Origin: Nitriliruptoraceae bacterium
GTDB lineage: Bacteria; Actinomycetota; Nitriliruptoria; Nitriliruptorales; Nitriliruptoraceae
NCBI GenBank assembly: GCA_007117945.1
Contig: SKTN01000211.1
Coordinates: 1 to 11,027, forward strand
Length of the DNA stretch: 11,027 bases
Direction of reading: 5' to 3'
In this document: piece by piece, positions 1 to 7,514 of the stretch
How the letters are laid out: each line of letters starts with the position of its first letter
How positions within the stretch are numbered: position 1 is the first letter of the stretch
Notes under the pieces: model-generated
Database searches by the model: none
Seen by the model: the letters and a program-made list of their open reading frames with translations, nothing else
Told to the model about the DNA's origin: nothing
Translations under genes and position numbers: made by a program

Positions 1-2
1 AC

Positions 3-803
3 ATCCTGCTCAAGCTGATCCAGGCCGCCGACTTCGACGTCAAGAAGGCCGAGACGGGCATCATCTACATCGACGAGGTCGACAAGATCGCCCGCAAGTC
101 GGACAACCCCTCGATCACCCGGGATGTCTCCGGCGAGGGTGTGCAGCAGGCGCTGCTGAAGATCCTGGAGGGCACCGTCGCCTCCGTGCCGCCCCAGGGT
201 GGGCGCAAGCACCCCCACCAGGAGTTCATCCAGATCGACACGAACAACATCCTGTTCGTGTGTGGTGGTGCCTTCGCCGGCCTCGAGCAGATCGTGGAGC
301 AGCGGCAGGGCCAGCGCGGCGTCGGCTTCGGCTCGGAGGTCAAGGCGCGCCGCGACAAGGACATCGCGGCCCTGCTCGGTGACGTGCTCCCCGAGGACCT
401 GGTCCGTTTCGGGCTGATCCCGGAGTTCATCGGCCGTCTGCCGATCGTCTCCTCCGTGGAGCCCCTGGACCGCCAGGCACTGGTGGACATCCTCACCAAG
501 CCACGCAACGCGCTGACCAAGCAGTACATGCGGTTCTTCGAGTTCGACGGGGTCGAGCTGGAGTTCGCCGACGAGGCGCTCGAGGAGATCGCGGACCTCG
601 CGGTCCTGCGCGAGACCGGCGCCCGGGGGCTGCGCGCCATCATGGAGGAGGTCCTGCTCTCCACCATGTACGAGCTGCCCTCCCGTGACGATGTCGGCCG
701 CTGCGTGATCGACGCCGACACCGTCCGCAAGCGCACCAACCCGACCCTGGTGCCCCACTCCAAGCTGCGCCCCGCCGACGCGCCCCAGGAGCGCTCGGCC
801 TGA
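3..803 (+). CDS. clpX: ATP-dependent Clp protease ATP-binding subunit ClpX (5'-truncated)
   Basis: This is the C-terminal 266 residues of ClpX, the hexameric AAA+ unfoldase that recognises tagged substrates and threads them into the ClpP peptidase in the cytoplasm. The frame is open from base 3; about 160 residues, including the zinc-binding domain and Walker A, lie upstream of the window. Visible landmarks in order are Walker B (IIYIDEVDKIA), the RKH pore loop (GGRKHPHQEF), a ClpP-docking loop GVGFGSEV (the E. coli IGF motif reads VGF here), the arginine-finger region EFIGRLPIV, and sensor 2 GARGLRAIMEEVL. The C-terminus, PADAPQERSA, is short and acid/proline rich, as is usual. The next gene starts 44 bp after the stop, so the two are probably co-transcribed. 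Identification is very secure because these motifs are diagnostic. Confidence 0.97.
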   Translation: MLLKLIQAADFDVKKAETGIIYIDEVDKIARKSDNPSITRDVSGEGVQQALLKILEGTVASVPPQGGRKHPHQEFIQIDTNNILFVCGGAFAGLEQIVEQRQGQRGVGFGSEVKARRDKDIAALLGDVLPEDLVRFGLIPEFIGRLPIVSSVEPLDRQALVDILTKPRNALTKQYMRFFEFDGVELEFADEALEEIADLAVLRETGARGLRAIMEEVLLSTMYELPSRDDVGRCVIDADTVRKRTNPTLVPHSKLRPADAPQERSA

Positions 804-847
804 GCAGCGGGACCGGCGCGCCGCCCGGGGGTCACCTCGGCACCGAG

Positions 848-1885
848 GTGGCCGCCCTCGGCGCTGGCGACGTCGCGGCCGTGCGGCCCCGGGTCGCGGC
901 GCACGTGCGTCGTACGCCCGTGCTCGAGCTCGCCGCGGCCGACCTCGGGCTCGAGGCAACGGGTGCGGCACCGGTGGTGGCCAAGCTCGACCTCCTGCAG
1001 CCCACGGGGTCCTTCAAGGTGCGCGGCGCCACCGCCCTGCTGAGCGACCCGGACCTGGCCGAGCGGCTCGCCCAGGCTGGCGTGGTCGCTGCCTCCGGTG
1101 GGAACTACGGCCTGGCCGTGGCCTGGGCCGCGGCGCGGCTCCAGCTGCGGGCCACGGTGGTGGTCCCGGCGAGCGCACCGGCGGCCAAACTGGACCCGAT
1201 CCGGGCGCTGGGCGCGGAGCTGCTCCTGGTCGACGGGGTGTACGCCGACGCCTTCGCCGCGGCGCAGGCTCTGCGGGCCGAGCGGGACGCGGTGCTCGCC
1301 CACGCCTACGACCAGCCCCAGGTCGTCGCCGGACAGGGCACCGCGGCGGCGGAGCTGCTCGAGCAGGCCCGTGACCTCGACACCGTGGTGGTGGCGGTGG
1401 GTGGTGGCGGGCTGCTGGCCGGCACGATCGCCGCCATCGTCGCCGCCGGCCTGCGGGTCATCGCCGTGGAGACCGAGGGCACCCCCACCCTGCACGCCGC
1501 GTTGGCGGCCGGTGCGCCCGTGGACGTGGAGGTGTCCGGCCTGGCCGCCTCCGCCCTGGGCGCGCGGCGCATCGGGGCACACGCGTGGGCGGCTCGCCAC
1601 CACCTCGACCGGGCCCTGCTGGTCACCGACGCCGAGGTGGCACAGGCCCAGCACCTGCTGTGGCACACCGCGCGTCTGGTGGCCGAGCCCGGCGGGGCGA
1701 CCGCGCTGGCCGCGCTGACCTCCGCGCGCTACCGGCCCGCGGCGCACGAGCGCGTCGGGGTGATCGTGTGCGGTGCGAACACCGACCCCGCCAGCGTGCT
1801 CGAGGCCCGTCCGGAGGGGGCGGCCTTCGGACATCGGTCGGCCGGGGTCGACCCCCCGGTAGGAGGTAGGGGGTTCCCCCGGTAG
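848..1885 (+). CDS. PLP-dependent serine/threonine dehydratase-like protein
   Basis: This 345-residue protein is a fold-type II PLP enzyme of the serine/threonine dehydratase (ammonia-lyase) group, expected to turn L-threonine or L-serine into a 2-oxo acid plus ammonia in the cytoplasm. The N-terminus has the family phrase HVRRTPVLEL. The PLP lysine is K57 in PTGSFKVRGA, the substrate-carboxylate loop is SGGNYG (83-88), the glycine loop that holds the PLP phosphate is GGGG (185-188), EPGG is at 280-283, and CGAN (308-311) sits where the family usually has SGGN or CGGN. There is no ACT domain, so it looks like the short, catabolic type rather than isoleucine-feedback-controlled IlvA. The start is a GTG without a clear Shine-Dalgarno sequence; upstream of it the frame is open into clpX but offers no better start. 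The last ~25 residues (from about 321) are low-complexity and probably disordered. Substrate is uncertain; related lyases share the fold. Confidence 0.82.
   Translation: MAALGAGDVAAVRPRVAAHVRRTPVLELAAADLGLEATGAAPVVAKLDLLQPTGSFKVRGATALLSDPDLAERLAQAGVVAASGGNYGLAVAWAAARLQLRATVVVPASAPAAKLDPIRALGAELLLVDGVYADAFAAAQALRAERDAVLAHAYDQPQVVAGQGTAAAELLEQARDLDTVVVAVGGGGLLAGTIAAIVAAGLRVIAVETEGTPTLHAALAAGAPVDVEVSGLAASALGARRIGAHAWAARHHLDRALLVTDAEVAQAQHLLWHTARLVAEPGGATALAALTSARYRPAAHERVGVIVCGANTDPASVLEARPEGAAFGHRSAGVDPPVGGRGFPR
1844..1885 (+). repeat. Palindrome and short direct repeat at the 3' end of the dehydratase gene
   Basis: GGGGTCGACCCC (1844-1855) is a perfect 12-bp palindrome. It is followed by two copies of CCCCCGGTAG (1853-1862 and 1876-1885) in the same orientation, 23 bp apart, with GGGGGTTCCCCC between and into the second. 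The second copy contains the TAG stop of the dehydratase gene. Because 23 is not a multiple of 3, the repeat is not a protein-level repeat. It could be a weak attenuator or just GC-rich slippage; no function is claimed. Confidence 0.45.
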
Positions 1886-1970
1886 TGCCGCTGCCCGGGG
1901 GATGTCACGGTGGTGGTGACGACCGGGGCCGAGCCCCGCGCCTGGGAGCCGGCCCGTGCAGCGGTCACCT

Positions 1971-1976
1971 GGAGGG
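1971..1976 (+). promoter_or_regulatory. Ribosome binding site deciding the start of the DUF2157-like gene
   Basis: GGAGGG lies 5 nt before the GTG at 1982, the best-placed Shine-Dalgarno sequence in this stretch. The earlier in-frame GTG at 1910 has no comparable site. The predicted protein from 1982 also begins right at the conserved family N-terminus (RLDTWVEVGLVT). The 96 bp between the dehydratase stop and this start holds otherwise only a small CGGGGC-CGA-GCCCCG hairpin (1924-1938). Confidence 0.6.
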
Positions 1977-1981
1977 ACGCC

Positions 1982-3043
1982 GTGGAGACCATGACCGATC
2001 GACTGGACACCTGGGTGGAGGTGGGTCTGGTCACGCCGCAGCAGGCCGCACGCATCGCCGCCTACGAGCGCGGTGCACTGGAGGGCGCGCCGGGTCCCTG
2101 GGGAGGCGGCGACGGTCCCCCGCCCCCGCCCGCGGCGCGCGGCGCCCCACGAGGTCGCCCGACCTCGCGCACCAGCCTGGCCGAGGCGCTGGGCTACGTC
2201 GGCGCGGCCCTTGCGCTGGGTGCGATCGCGCTGCTGCTCGGGGAGCTGTGGCGTGAGCTGCTCCTCGGTGGGCGCCTGGCCCTGGTCGGCGTGCTGACCG
2301 TGGCGGTGTTCGGTGCGGGGCTGGCCCTGCGCACCGCCGATGCGCCCGCGCTGCAGCGGTTGACCAACGTGCTCTTCGCCGCGAGCGTGGCGGGGGTGGG
2401 CTGGTTCACCGGCGTGGTCACCGGCGACGTCCTCGGTATGGACTGGGACGCGCGCGGCGCCAGCGTCGGGGTCGCGATGTTCGTCGTGGCGATCAGCCTG
2501 CAGCTGTGGCGCCGCGGCTGGCTGCTGCAGCTGTTCAGCCTGTTCTCCGCGCTGCTCGCTGCCGGGATGCTGCTGTCGGTGCTCGATCCGCAGATGGACG
2601 AGCTGTGGCGCGGCGTGACCATCGGTGTGATCGGGCTCGCGTGGGCGATCCTGTCCCGCGGCGGCTGGCTCGGCCCGCGGGTGCTCGGTGAGACCACCGG
2701 GGCGCTCGCCCTGCTGCTGGGTGTCCAGCTGGCGGCCTGGGGCGACCCGCGCACCGTGGTGCTCGTGGTCGGTGTGGTCATCGCCGGTGCGCTGGTCGCC
2801 TCCGCGGTGCACGGTGACCACCTGCACCACCTGATCGTCGGCGCGATCGGGCTGTTCGCCTTCAGCCCGCAGCTGGTGTTCGAGGTCTTCGGTGACCGCG
2901 TCGGTGGGCCCGCCAGCCTGTTGCTGGTCGGTCTGCTGCTGGTCCTGCTGGCCGTTGGGCTCGGCCGAGCCCGACGCGAGGTCGAGCCCCACGCCGCTGA
3001 CGAGCGGCACGGGGCCAGTGCGCACAGGGATGGTGGATCATGA
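1982..3043 (+). CDS. DUF2157-like polytopic membrane protein
   Basis: This integral membrane protein of about 353 residues has unknown function. It begins with a short helical domain (RLDTWVEVGLVTPQQAARIAAYERG) that matches the usual opening of DUF2157 proteins, where a cytoplasmic helix pair precedes many membrane spans. A proline/glycine-rich linker with five consecutive prolines follows. After it come about nine to ten hydrophobic segments, from EALGYVGAALALGAIALLLG to a last span ASLLLVGLLLVLLAVGLG ended by the basic stop-transfer RARR. The C-terminal tail is short and hydrophilic. I chose the GTG preceded by GGAGGG; an in-frame GTG 72 bp earlier and an ATG 9 bp later are alternatives. 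The stop overlaps the ATG of the next gene (ATGA), so translation is probably coupled and the two products may act together. The DUF2157 assignment rests on pattern, not a search. Confidence 0.75.
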   Translation: METMTDRLDTWVEVGLVTPQQAARIAAYERGALEGAPGPWGGGDGPPPPPAARGAPRGRPTSRTSLAEALGYVGAALALGAIALLLGELWRELLLGGRLALVGVLTVAVFGAGLALRTADAPALQRLTNVLFAASVAGVGWFTGVVTGDVLGMDWDARGASVGVAMFVVAISLQLWRRGWLLQLFSLFSALLAAGMLLSVLDPQMDELWRGVTIGVIGLAWAILSRGGWLGPRVLGETTGALALLLGVQLAAWGDPRTVVLVVGVVIAGALVASAVHGDHLHHLIVGAIGLFAFSPQLVFEVFGDRVGGPASLLLVGLLLVLLAVGLGRARREVEPHAADERHGASAHRDGGS

Positions 3044-3813
3044 GCACCACCGACACGACCCACGGGGCCGGCACGACCGGGCGCGGCGCTTCGACGGCCG
3101 CCCCCGGCGACGGGGGTCCACCGCCCGACGCGCCGTCCAGCGGCGGCGCGGGCGTCCCGCCCCGCAGCATCGCGGCGCTGGTCACCGCTGCCGCCCTGGT
3201 CGTCGCGGTGGTGGCCCTGGTGCTGGTGTTCGGGGTGGCCCGCCCGCCCGAGCTGCCGAGCCTCGCGGAGCAGCCCGACCCCGCCCCACCGGCCAGCATC
3301 GCGTGGACCCGCTGGGACGAGGGCTTCACCTGCGTGGACGTCCTCGCCCCTGACGGGACCGTCACCGAGGTCGCCTGCGACCTCCAGGGCGAGGAGATCC
3401 TCGCCTGGGACGCCGACGGCATCGCCCTGTGGGTGTGGGGGCCACGTGAGCGCGTGGAGGTCCTCGACCCGGCCACCGGTGAGATCGTGGACTCACGCCC
3501 CGCACGCGGGCAGCTGCTGGACGAGCGGCCCATGGATGCCCTGCGGGTCCGCCACGAGGACGGGATCCTGACGGCGCAGCTGCGCGACACCGGTGAGGTG
3601 CTGTGGGAGGTCGACGCCCACGAGAACTACCGCCTCCGTGAGGGCCGTCTCTCGCCCGACGGCGAGTGGGTGGCGGTGTTCGACAGCGCTGGCCGGCTGC
3701 TGGTCGCACCCACCGACGGCTCCGTCGGGCCGCGCGTGTGGCACGAGGACGAGGAGCAGTGGCAGGCGCCGGTGTGGGAGGGCACGCCGCTGCCGGAGGT
3801 GGCCGAGGACTGA
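3040..3813 (+). CDS. Single-pass membrane protein with beta-propeller-like outer domain
   Basis: This 257-residue protein matches no family that I can name. Residues 1-43 are a Gly/Pro/Thr/Ser-rich, probably disordered tail. Residues 44-66 form one transmembrane helix (IAALVTAAALVVAVVALVLV). The remaining ~190 residues should face outside. They contain strand-turn repeats typical of beta-propeller or PQQ/TolB-like sheets, such as VLAPDGTVTEVACD, VLDPATGEIVDSRP, LRDTGEVLWEVDA and LSPDGEWVAVFD. Two cysteines, C98 and C113, flank the first repeat and could form a disulfide. The visible blades are too few for a full propeller, so it may be a partial or oligomeric one. The start is fixed by the 4-bp ATGA overlap with the preceding membrane-protein gene, with AGGGA about 9 nt upstream. 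It may be an anti-sigma-like or sensor protein, but no anti-sigma domain is visible. Confidence 0.75.
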   Translation: MSTTDTTHGAGTTGRGASTAAPGDGGPPPDAPSSGGAGVPPRSIAALVTAAALVVAVVALVLVFGVARPPELPSLAEQPDPAPPASIAWTRWDEGFTCVDVLAPDGTVTEVACDLQGEEILAWDADGIALWVWGPRERVEVLDPATGEIVDSRPARGQLLDERPMDALRVRHEDGILTAQLRDTGEVLWEVDAHENYRLREGRLSPDGEWVAVFDSAGRLLVAPTDGSVGPRVWHEDEEQWQAPVWEGTPLPEVAED

Positions 3814-3840
3814 CCGGGAACCGACCGGGAACCGACCGGG
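3812..3840 (+). repeat. 11-bp tandem repeat GACCGGGAACC
   Basis: Two exact copies of GACCGGGAACC (3812-3822 and 3823-3833) are followed by a partial third (GACCGGG, 3834-3840). The first copy starts inside the TGA stop of the preceding gene, and the third forms the base of the strong terminator hairpin. This suggests slippage outward from one terminator arm. Confidence 0.85.
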
Positions 3841-3867
3841 GGCCGGCCCGCAGGCCGGCCCCCGGTC
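3834..3867 (+). terminator. Strong GC hairpin, likely intrinsic terminator
   Basis: There is a perfect 15-bp stem (GACCGGGGGCCGGCC, loop CGCA, then its exact reverse complement) beginning 20 nt after the stop of the propeller-like gene. No U-tract follows, which is common for terminators of high-GC actinobacteria. It would end the clpX-side transcript before valS. The symmetric stem could also block antisense reads. Confidence 0.75.
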
Positions 3868-3933
3868 CCGCACGCGCCTGCCGACCCCGCCGTGGCCGCC
3901 ACGTGCGCGCAGGGGCCCCGGCCCGGGGCTGGC

Positions 3934-3939
3934 TACGCT
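3934..3939 (+). promoter_or_regulatory. Possible -10 element of the valS promoter
   Basis: TACGCT fits the TANNNT pattern and lies about 70 nt before the valS ATG in the otherwise unremarkable GC-rich 140 bp after the terminator. I find no convincing -35 at the right distance. No T-box-like or other leader structure is recognisable upstream of valS. Confidence 0.25.
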
Positions 3940-4007
3940 CCCCGGCCGGGTGCGCCCACCCGGAACCCGCGCGCCCTCCCGCCCCCGACGCCCCACGGAC
4001 GCCCCCG

Positions 4008-6728
4008 ATGCCGAAGCTGCCCAAGGCCTACGACCCCGCGGCCGTCGAAGCCGACCTCTACGCGGACTGGCGTGACGCCGGGCTGTTCCACGCCGAGCCC
4101 GACGACGAGGGTGAGCCCTTCTCCATCGTCATCCCACCGCCCAACGTCACCGGCTCTCTGCACGTCGGCCACGCCCTGGACAACACGATCCAGGACGTCA
4201 TCATCCGCCGCAAGCGCATGCAGGGCTACAACGCGGTGTGGGTCCCCGGGACCGACCATGCGGGCATCGCCACCCAGAACGTGGTGGAGAAGCAGCTCGC
4301 CGCCGAGGGAACCGACCGTCACGAGCTCGGTCGCGAGGCCTTCCTGGAACGGGTGTGGGCGTGGAAGGCCACCTCCGGGGGCCAGATCCTGACGCAGCTC
4401 GAGAAGCTCGGTGCCAGCGCGGACTGGGAACGGGAGGTCTTCACCTTCGACGACCCCCGCTCCGAGGCCGTGCGTGAGGTGTTCGTCGCCCTCTACGAGC
4501 AGGGCCTGATCTACCGCGGCGAGCGCCTGATCAACTGGTGCGTGCGCTGCCACACCGCCCTGTCCGACATCGAGGTGGAGCACGAGGACGAGACCGGCGA
4601 GCTCGCCCGCTTCGTCTACCCCCTGGCCGACCCCGACGCGGTGCCGGCCGAGGTGCTGGCCAGCGTCGACGACGAGGAGGCCGGGCTGACCCGCGCCCCC
4701 AGCGGCGAGGTCGGCATCGAGGTGGCGACCACCCGGGCGGAGACGATGCTCGGGGACACCGCGATCGCCGTCCACCCCGACGACGAGCGCTACGCCGCCA
4801 TGGTCGGGCTCGAGGTCCGCCACCCCTTCCAGGACCGCACCTTCGCCGTGGTGGCCGATGACTACGTGGACCCGGCCTTCGGCTCCGGGGCGGTGAAGAT
4901 CACCCCGGCCCACGACCCCAACGACCACGCCATCGCCGAGCGCCACGACCTCGACGTCATCGACATCATGGACGACACCGGCGTGCTCACCGAGGTGGTG
5001 GGGGAGCGGTTCGTCGGCCAGGACCGTTTGGTGGCCCGTGGGAGCGTGAAGGCGGCGCTGGACCACGCCGGGCTGCTCCTGGGCGTGGACGACCACGAGC
5101 ACTCGGTGGGCCACTGCTCACGCTGCAACACCGTGATCGAGCCGCGGCTGTCGCTGCAGTGGTTCGTGGCGATGCGCCAGCTCGCGGAGCAGGCGGCTGC
5201 GGCGGTCCGCGAGGGCCGCACGGTGTTCGTGCCGGAGTCACGCACCAAGCCCTTCCTGGAGTGGCTCGACAACCTCCACGACTGGTGCATCTCCCGCCAG
5301 ATCTGGTGGGGCCACCGCATCCCCGCCTGGTACGGCCCGGACGGGGAGATCCGGGTGTCGCGCACCGATATCGACGAGGAGGGCTTCGTCCAGGACGAGG
5401 ACGTGCTCGACACCTGGTTCTCCTCCCAACTGTGGCCCTTCAGCGTGTTCGGCTGGCCGGTGCGGACCCCGGAGCTCGCGACGTGGTTCCCCACCTCGGT
5501 GCTGGTCACCGGCTACGACATCAACACCTTCTGGGTCTCCCGGATGCTGATGATCAGCCTGTGGTTCACCGGTGAGGTGCCCTTCCACGTGGTCCACAAC
5601 CACGGCCTGGTCCGCGATGAGCACGGCAAGAAGATGTCGAAGTCCTTCGGCAACGTGATCGACCCCCTGGACCTGGTGGGGCGCTACGGCGCCGACGCGA
5701 CCCGCTTCGCCCTGCTGCGCTCCGCGGCCCCCGGGGCCGACGTGCCCCTGGCCGAGGAGTGGGTGGAAGGCACCAAGCGGTTCGCGAACAAGCTGTGGAA
5801 CGTGGGCTCCTTCATCCTCTCCCGGCTGGCGGAGAACGAGGGGCGGCCCGGTGCCGACCTCGAGCCCCTGCCCCCCGTGGCGGAGCTCGACCTCGAGGAC
5901 CGCTGGGTCCTCTCCCGCCTGCACGCCGCCCACCAGGCCGCCGACGCGGCGTACGACGCCTACGACTGGGCCACGGTGTGCCGCACCCTCTACCACTTCG
6001 TCTGGGACGAGGTGGCCGACTGGTACGTCGAAGCCGTGAAGCTGCGCCTCTACGGCGAGGACGCCGAGGCAGCGGCCATGGCCCGTCGCGTCGGCCGTCA
6101 CGTGCTCGAGCACGTGCTGCGCCTGCTGCACCCCGTGATGCCCTTCGTGACCGAGATCCTGTGGCGCGAGCTCACCGGGTCCGCCGGTGGCCGCGACTCG
6201 TTGATGGTCGCCCCCTGGCCGAGCGCGCCCGAGGAGTGGCACGACCCCCAGGCCGAGGGCGCCTTCGCCGTGCTGCAGGACCTGGTGACCGAGACCAACC
6301 GGTTCCGTTCCCAGAACAGCGTGGCGCCCTCGAAGCGCTTCGAGGTGGTGGTCGCCAGCCATGAGCAGGAGCTGATCGCCGAGCAGTCGGCGTTGATCGC
6401 CTCCCTGGCGGGGCTGTCCGAGGTCACCGCTACCGCGGGCCTCGAGGAGCGCGACGGCACCTCCACGATCCAGTTCGGTGCCGGTCAGGCCCAGGTGGAG
6501 CTCAAGGGCCTGATCGACGTGGACGCGGAGCTCGAGCGGCTGACACGGGAGGCCGACAAGGCCCGTGCGGACCTCGCCCGGGTCGAGGGCAAGCTCGCCA
6601 ACGAGGGCTTCACCTCCCGCGCCCCCGCCGAGGTCGTGGCCAAGGAGCGCGACAAGCGCGAACAGACCCTGGAGGCCGTGGCGCAGCTCGACGCGCGCAT
6701 CGCGGCCCTGGAGCAGCTGCGCGGCTGA
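4008..6728 (+). CDS. valS: Valyl-tRNA synthetase
   Basis: ValRS charges tRNA-Val with valine using ATP, in the cytoplasm; it is essential. The product has 906 residues, close to the usual bacterial length. It shows the class I HIGH signature as HVGH (52-55) after PPPNVTGSL, and KMSKS at 542-546 in GKKMSKSFGNVIDP. The CP1 editing domain carries TTRAETMLGDTAIAVHPDD (241-259) and ITPAHDPNDH (298-307). CVRC (178-181) and CSRC (370-373) are likely zinc ligands. DWCISRQIWWGHRIPAWY (435-452) is the conserved valine/isoleucine-type block. The last ~75 residues form the charged ValRS C-terminal coiled coil. A roughly 20-residue acidic stretch in CP1 (about 208-230) looks longer than in many relatives. 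The ATG start matches the family N-terminus (YDPAAVEADLYADW); the Shine-Dalgarno sequence is weak (GGAC). The frame is open upstream, but that part is not protein-like. It stands alone after a terminator. Confidence 0.98.
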   Translation: MPKLPKAYDPAAVEADLYADWRDAGLFHAEPDDEGEPFSIVIPPPNVTGSLHVGHALDNTIQDVIIRRKRMQGYNAVWVPGTDHAGIATQNVVEKQLAAEGTDRHELGREAFLERVWAWKATSGGQILTQLEKLGASADWEREVFTFDDPRSEAVREVFVALYEQGLIYRGERLINWCVRCHTALSDIEVEHEDETGELARFVYPLADPDAVPAEVLASVDDEEAGLTRAPSGEVGIEVATTRAETMLGDTAIAVHPDDERYAAMVGLEVRHPFQDRTFAVVADDYVDPAFGSGAVKITPAHDPNDHAIAERHDLDVIDIMDDTGVLTEVVGERFVGQDRLVARGSVKAALDHAGLLLGVDDHEHSVGHCSRCNTVIEPRLSLQWFVAMRQLAEQAAAAVREGRTVFVPESRTKPFLEWLDNLHDWCISRQIWWGHRIPAWYGPDGEIRVSRTDIDEEGFVQDEDVLDTWFSSQLWPFSVFGWPVRTPELATWFPTSVLVTGYDINTFWVSRMLMISLWFTGEVPFHVVHNHGLVRDEHGKKMSKSFGNVIDPLDLVGRYGADATRFALLRSAAPGADVPLAEEWVEGTKRFANKLWNVGSFILSRLAENEGRPGADLEPLPPVAELDLEDRWVLSRLHAAHQAADAAYDAYDWATVCRTLYHFVWDEVADWYVEAVKLRLYGEDAEAAAMARRVGRHVLEHVLRLLHPVMPFVTEILWRELTGSAGGRDSLMVAPWPSAPEEWHDPQAEGAFAVLQDLVTETNRFRSQNSVAPSKRFEVVVASHEQELIAEQSALIASLAGLSEVTATAGLEERDGTSTIQFGAGQAQVELKGLIDVDAELERLTREADKARADLARVEGKLANEGFTSRAPAEVVAKERDKREQTLEAVAQLDARIAALEQLRG

Positions 6729-6737
6729 GCTGGGCCG

Positions 6738-7514
6738 TCACCGGGGGGTGTCGGTCTCCAGCAGTGCGCGCGGCGGCCACGAGGCCGCCCCCATCTCCCG
6801 GGAGATGTTGACCGCGGTGCGCCGGACCTCGTCGAGCAGGGCGCGGTCGGTGGGCACCTCGGAGGAGGGCGTGACGATCCCGACGGCGCCGATGACCGCA
6901 TCGTGAGCGTCGAAGATCGGGGCCGCGACCTCCGACTCGCCCAGGATCGACTCGTCGGCCGCGGTGGCCAGGCCCGCCTCGCGGACCGCGGCCAGCTGCG
7001 TGGCGAGGTCGTCGGTGGCCACCACCGTGCGCCCCGTCAGCTTCGGCAGGTCGTCACGGGCCAGCAGCTCGTCGGCCCGGCGGGGGTCGAAGGCCAGCAC
7101 CGCCTTGCCGAGCGCCGTGCCGTGGGTGGGGATGTCGATGCCGATCTCGCGCATCTGGTGGCTGCCGTCGGGGCGGAACACGTGGTGGATCACGACCATG
7201 TCGTCGGCCAGGGGCACCCCCACCCGCACGGCGCACCCGCTGCGCTCCGCCAGGGCGTCGGTCCAGCTCAGTGACCGCAGCCGCAGCTCGTTGGAGTCGA
7301 GGTAGACGTTGCTCAACCGCAGCACCCCCGGCCCCAGGGCGTAGCGCCCGCTGACGTCCTGCTCCACCAGGCCCCTGGCCACCAGGGTGGCGACGATGCC
7401 GTGGACCGTGGAGTTGGGCAGGGACAGACGCAGCGCGAGCTCGGTCAGGCGCAGCCGGCGGGCACCCTGCAGCTCGTGCAGGATGGCCACGGCACGGTCC
7501 ACGGACTGGATCAT
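6738..7514 (-). CDS. IclR-family transcriptional regulator
   Basis: This is a 258-residue DNA-binding protein of the IclR family, expected to bind the divergent dha control region and sense a small metabolite. Residues 1-60 form the winged helix-turn-helix (SVDRAVAILHEL; recognition helix around NSTVHGIVATL; wing VSGRYALGPGVLRL). Residues from about 75 to 250 are the GAF-like effector domain, with the family phrases IPTHGTALGKAVLA (128-141) and LGESEVAAPIFDAHDAVIGAVGIV (191-214). The start codon overlaps the stop of the upstream dhaL-like gene (ATGA), so it is co-transcribed and translationally coupled to it. Its own end faces the valS stop with 9 bp between and no clear terminator. Known relatives near polyol genes, such as GylR of the Streptomyces glycerol operon, support a role in Dha/glycerol control. 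The true effector and sign of regulation are inferred, not seen. Confidence 0.93.
   Translation of the reverse strand: MIQSVDRAVAILHELQGARRLRLTELALRLSLPNSTVHGIVATLVARGLVEQDVSGRYALGPGVLRLSNVYLDSNELRLRSLSWTDALAERSGCAVRVGVPLADDMVVIHHVFRPDGSHQMREIGIDIPTHGTALGKAVLAFDPRRADELLARDDLPKLTGRTVVATDDLATQLAAVREAGLATAADESILGESEVAAPIFDAHDAVIGAVGIVTPSSEVPTDRALLDEVRRTAVNISREMGAASWPPRALLETDTPR

Noticed and set aside
1910..1981. Earlier GTG start for the DUF2157-like gene
   Set aside because: It lacks a Shine-Dalgarno sequence and adds 24 residues of non-family sequence; GGAGGG before 1982 is better placed. It remains possible.
65..3025. 986-residue open frame on the minus strand opposite clpX, the dehydratase and the DUF2157-like gene
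   Set aside because: Its translation is Gly/Arg/Gln/His-rich without domain patterns, and it lies antisense to well-supported genes; such frames arise from high GC at third positions.
3666..4007. N-terminal extension of valS by 114 residues
   Set aside because: It would overlap the propeller-like gene and pass through the terminator hairpin; the translation is Arg/Pro/Gly-rich, while the protein from 4008 matches the normal ValRS start.
3868..4007. T-box or other amino-acid-sensing leader upstream of valS
   Set aside because: No T-box consensus, specifier stem or antiterminator was recognisable; only GC-rich sequence and a weak -10-like hexamer.
3933..5114. 393-residue minus-strand frame inside valS
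   Set aside because: It is the antisense shadow of valS (Val/Gly/His/Asp-rich), with no start signals or recognisable family.
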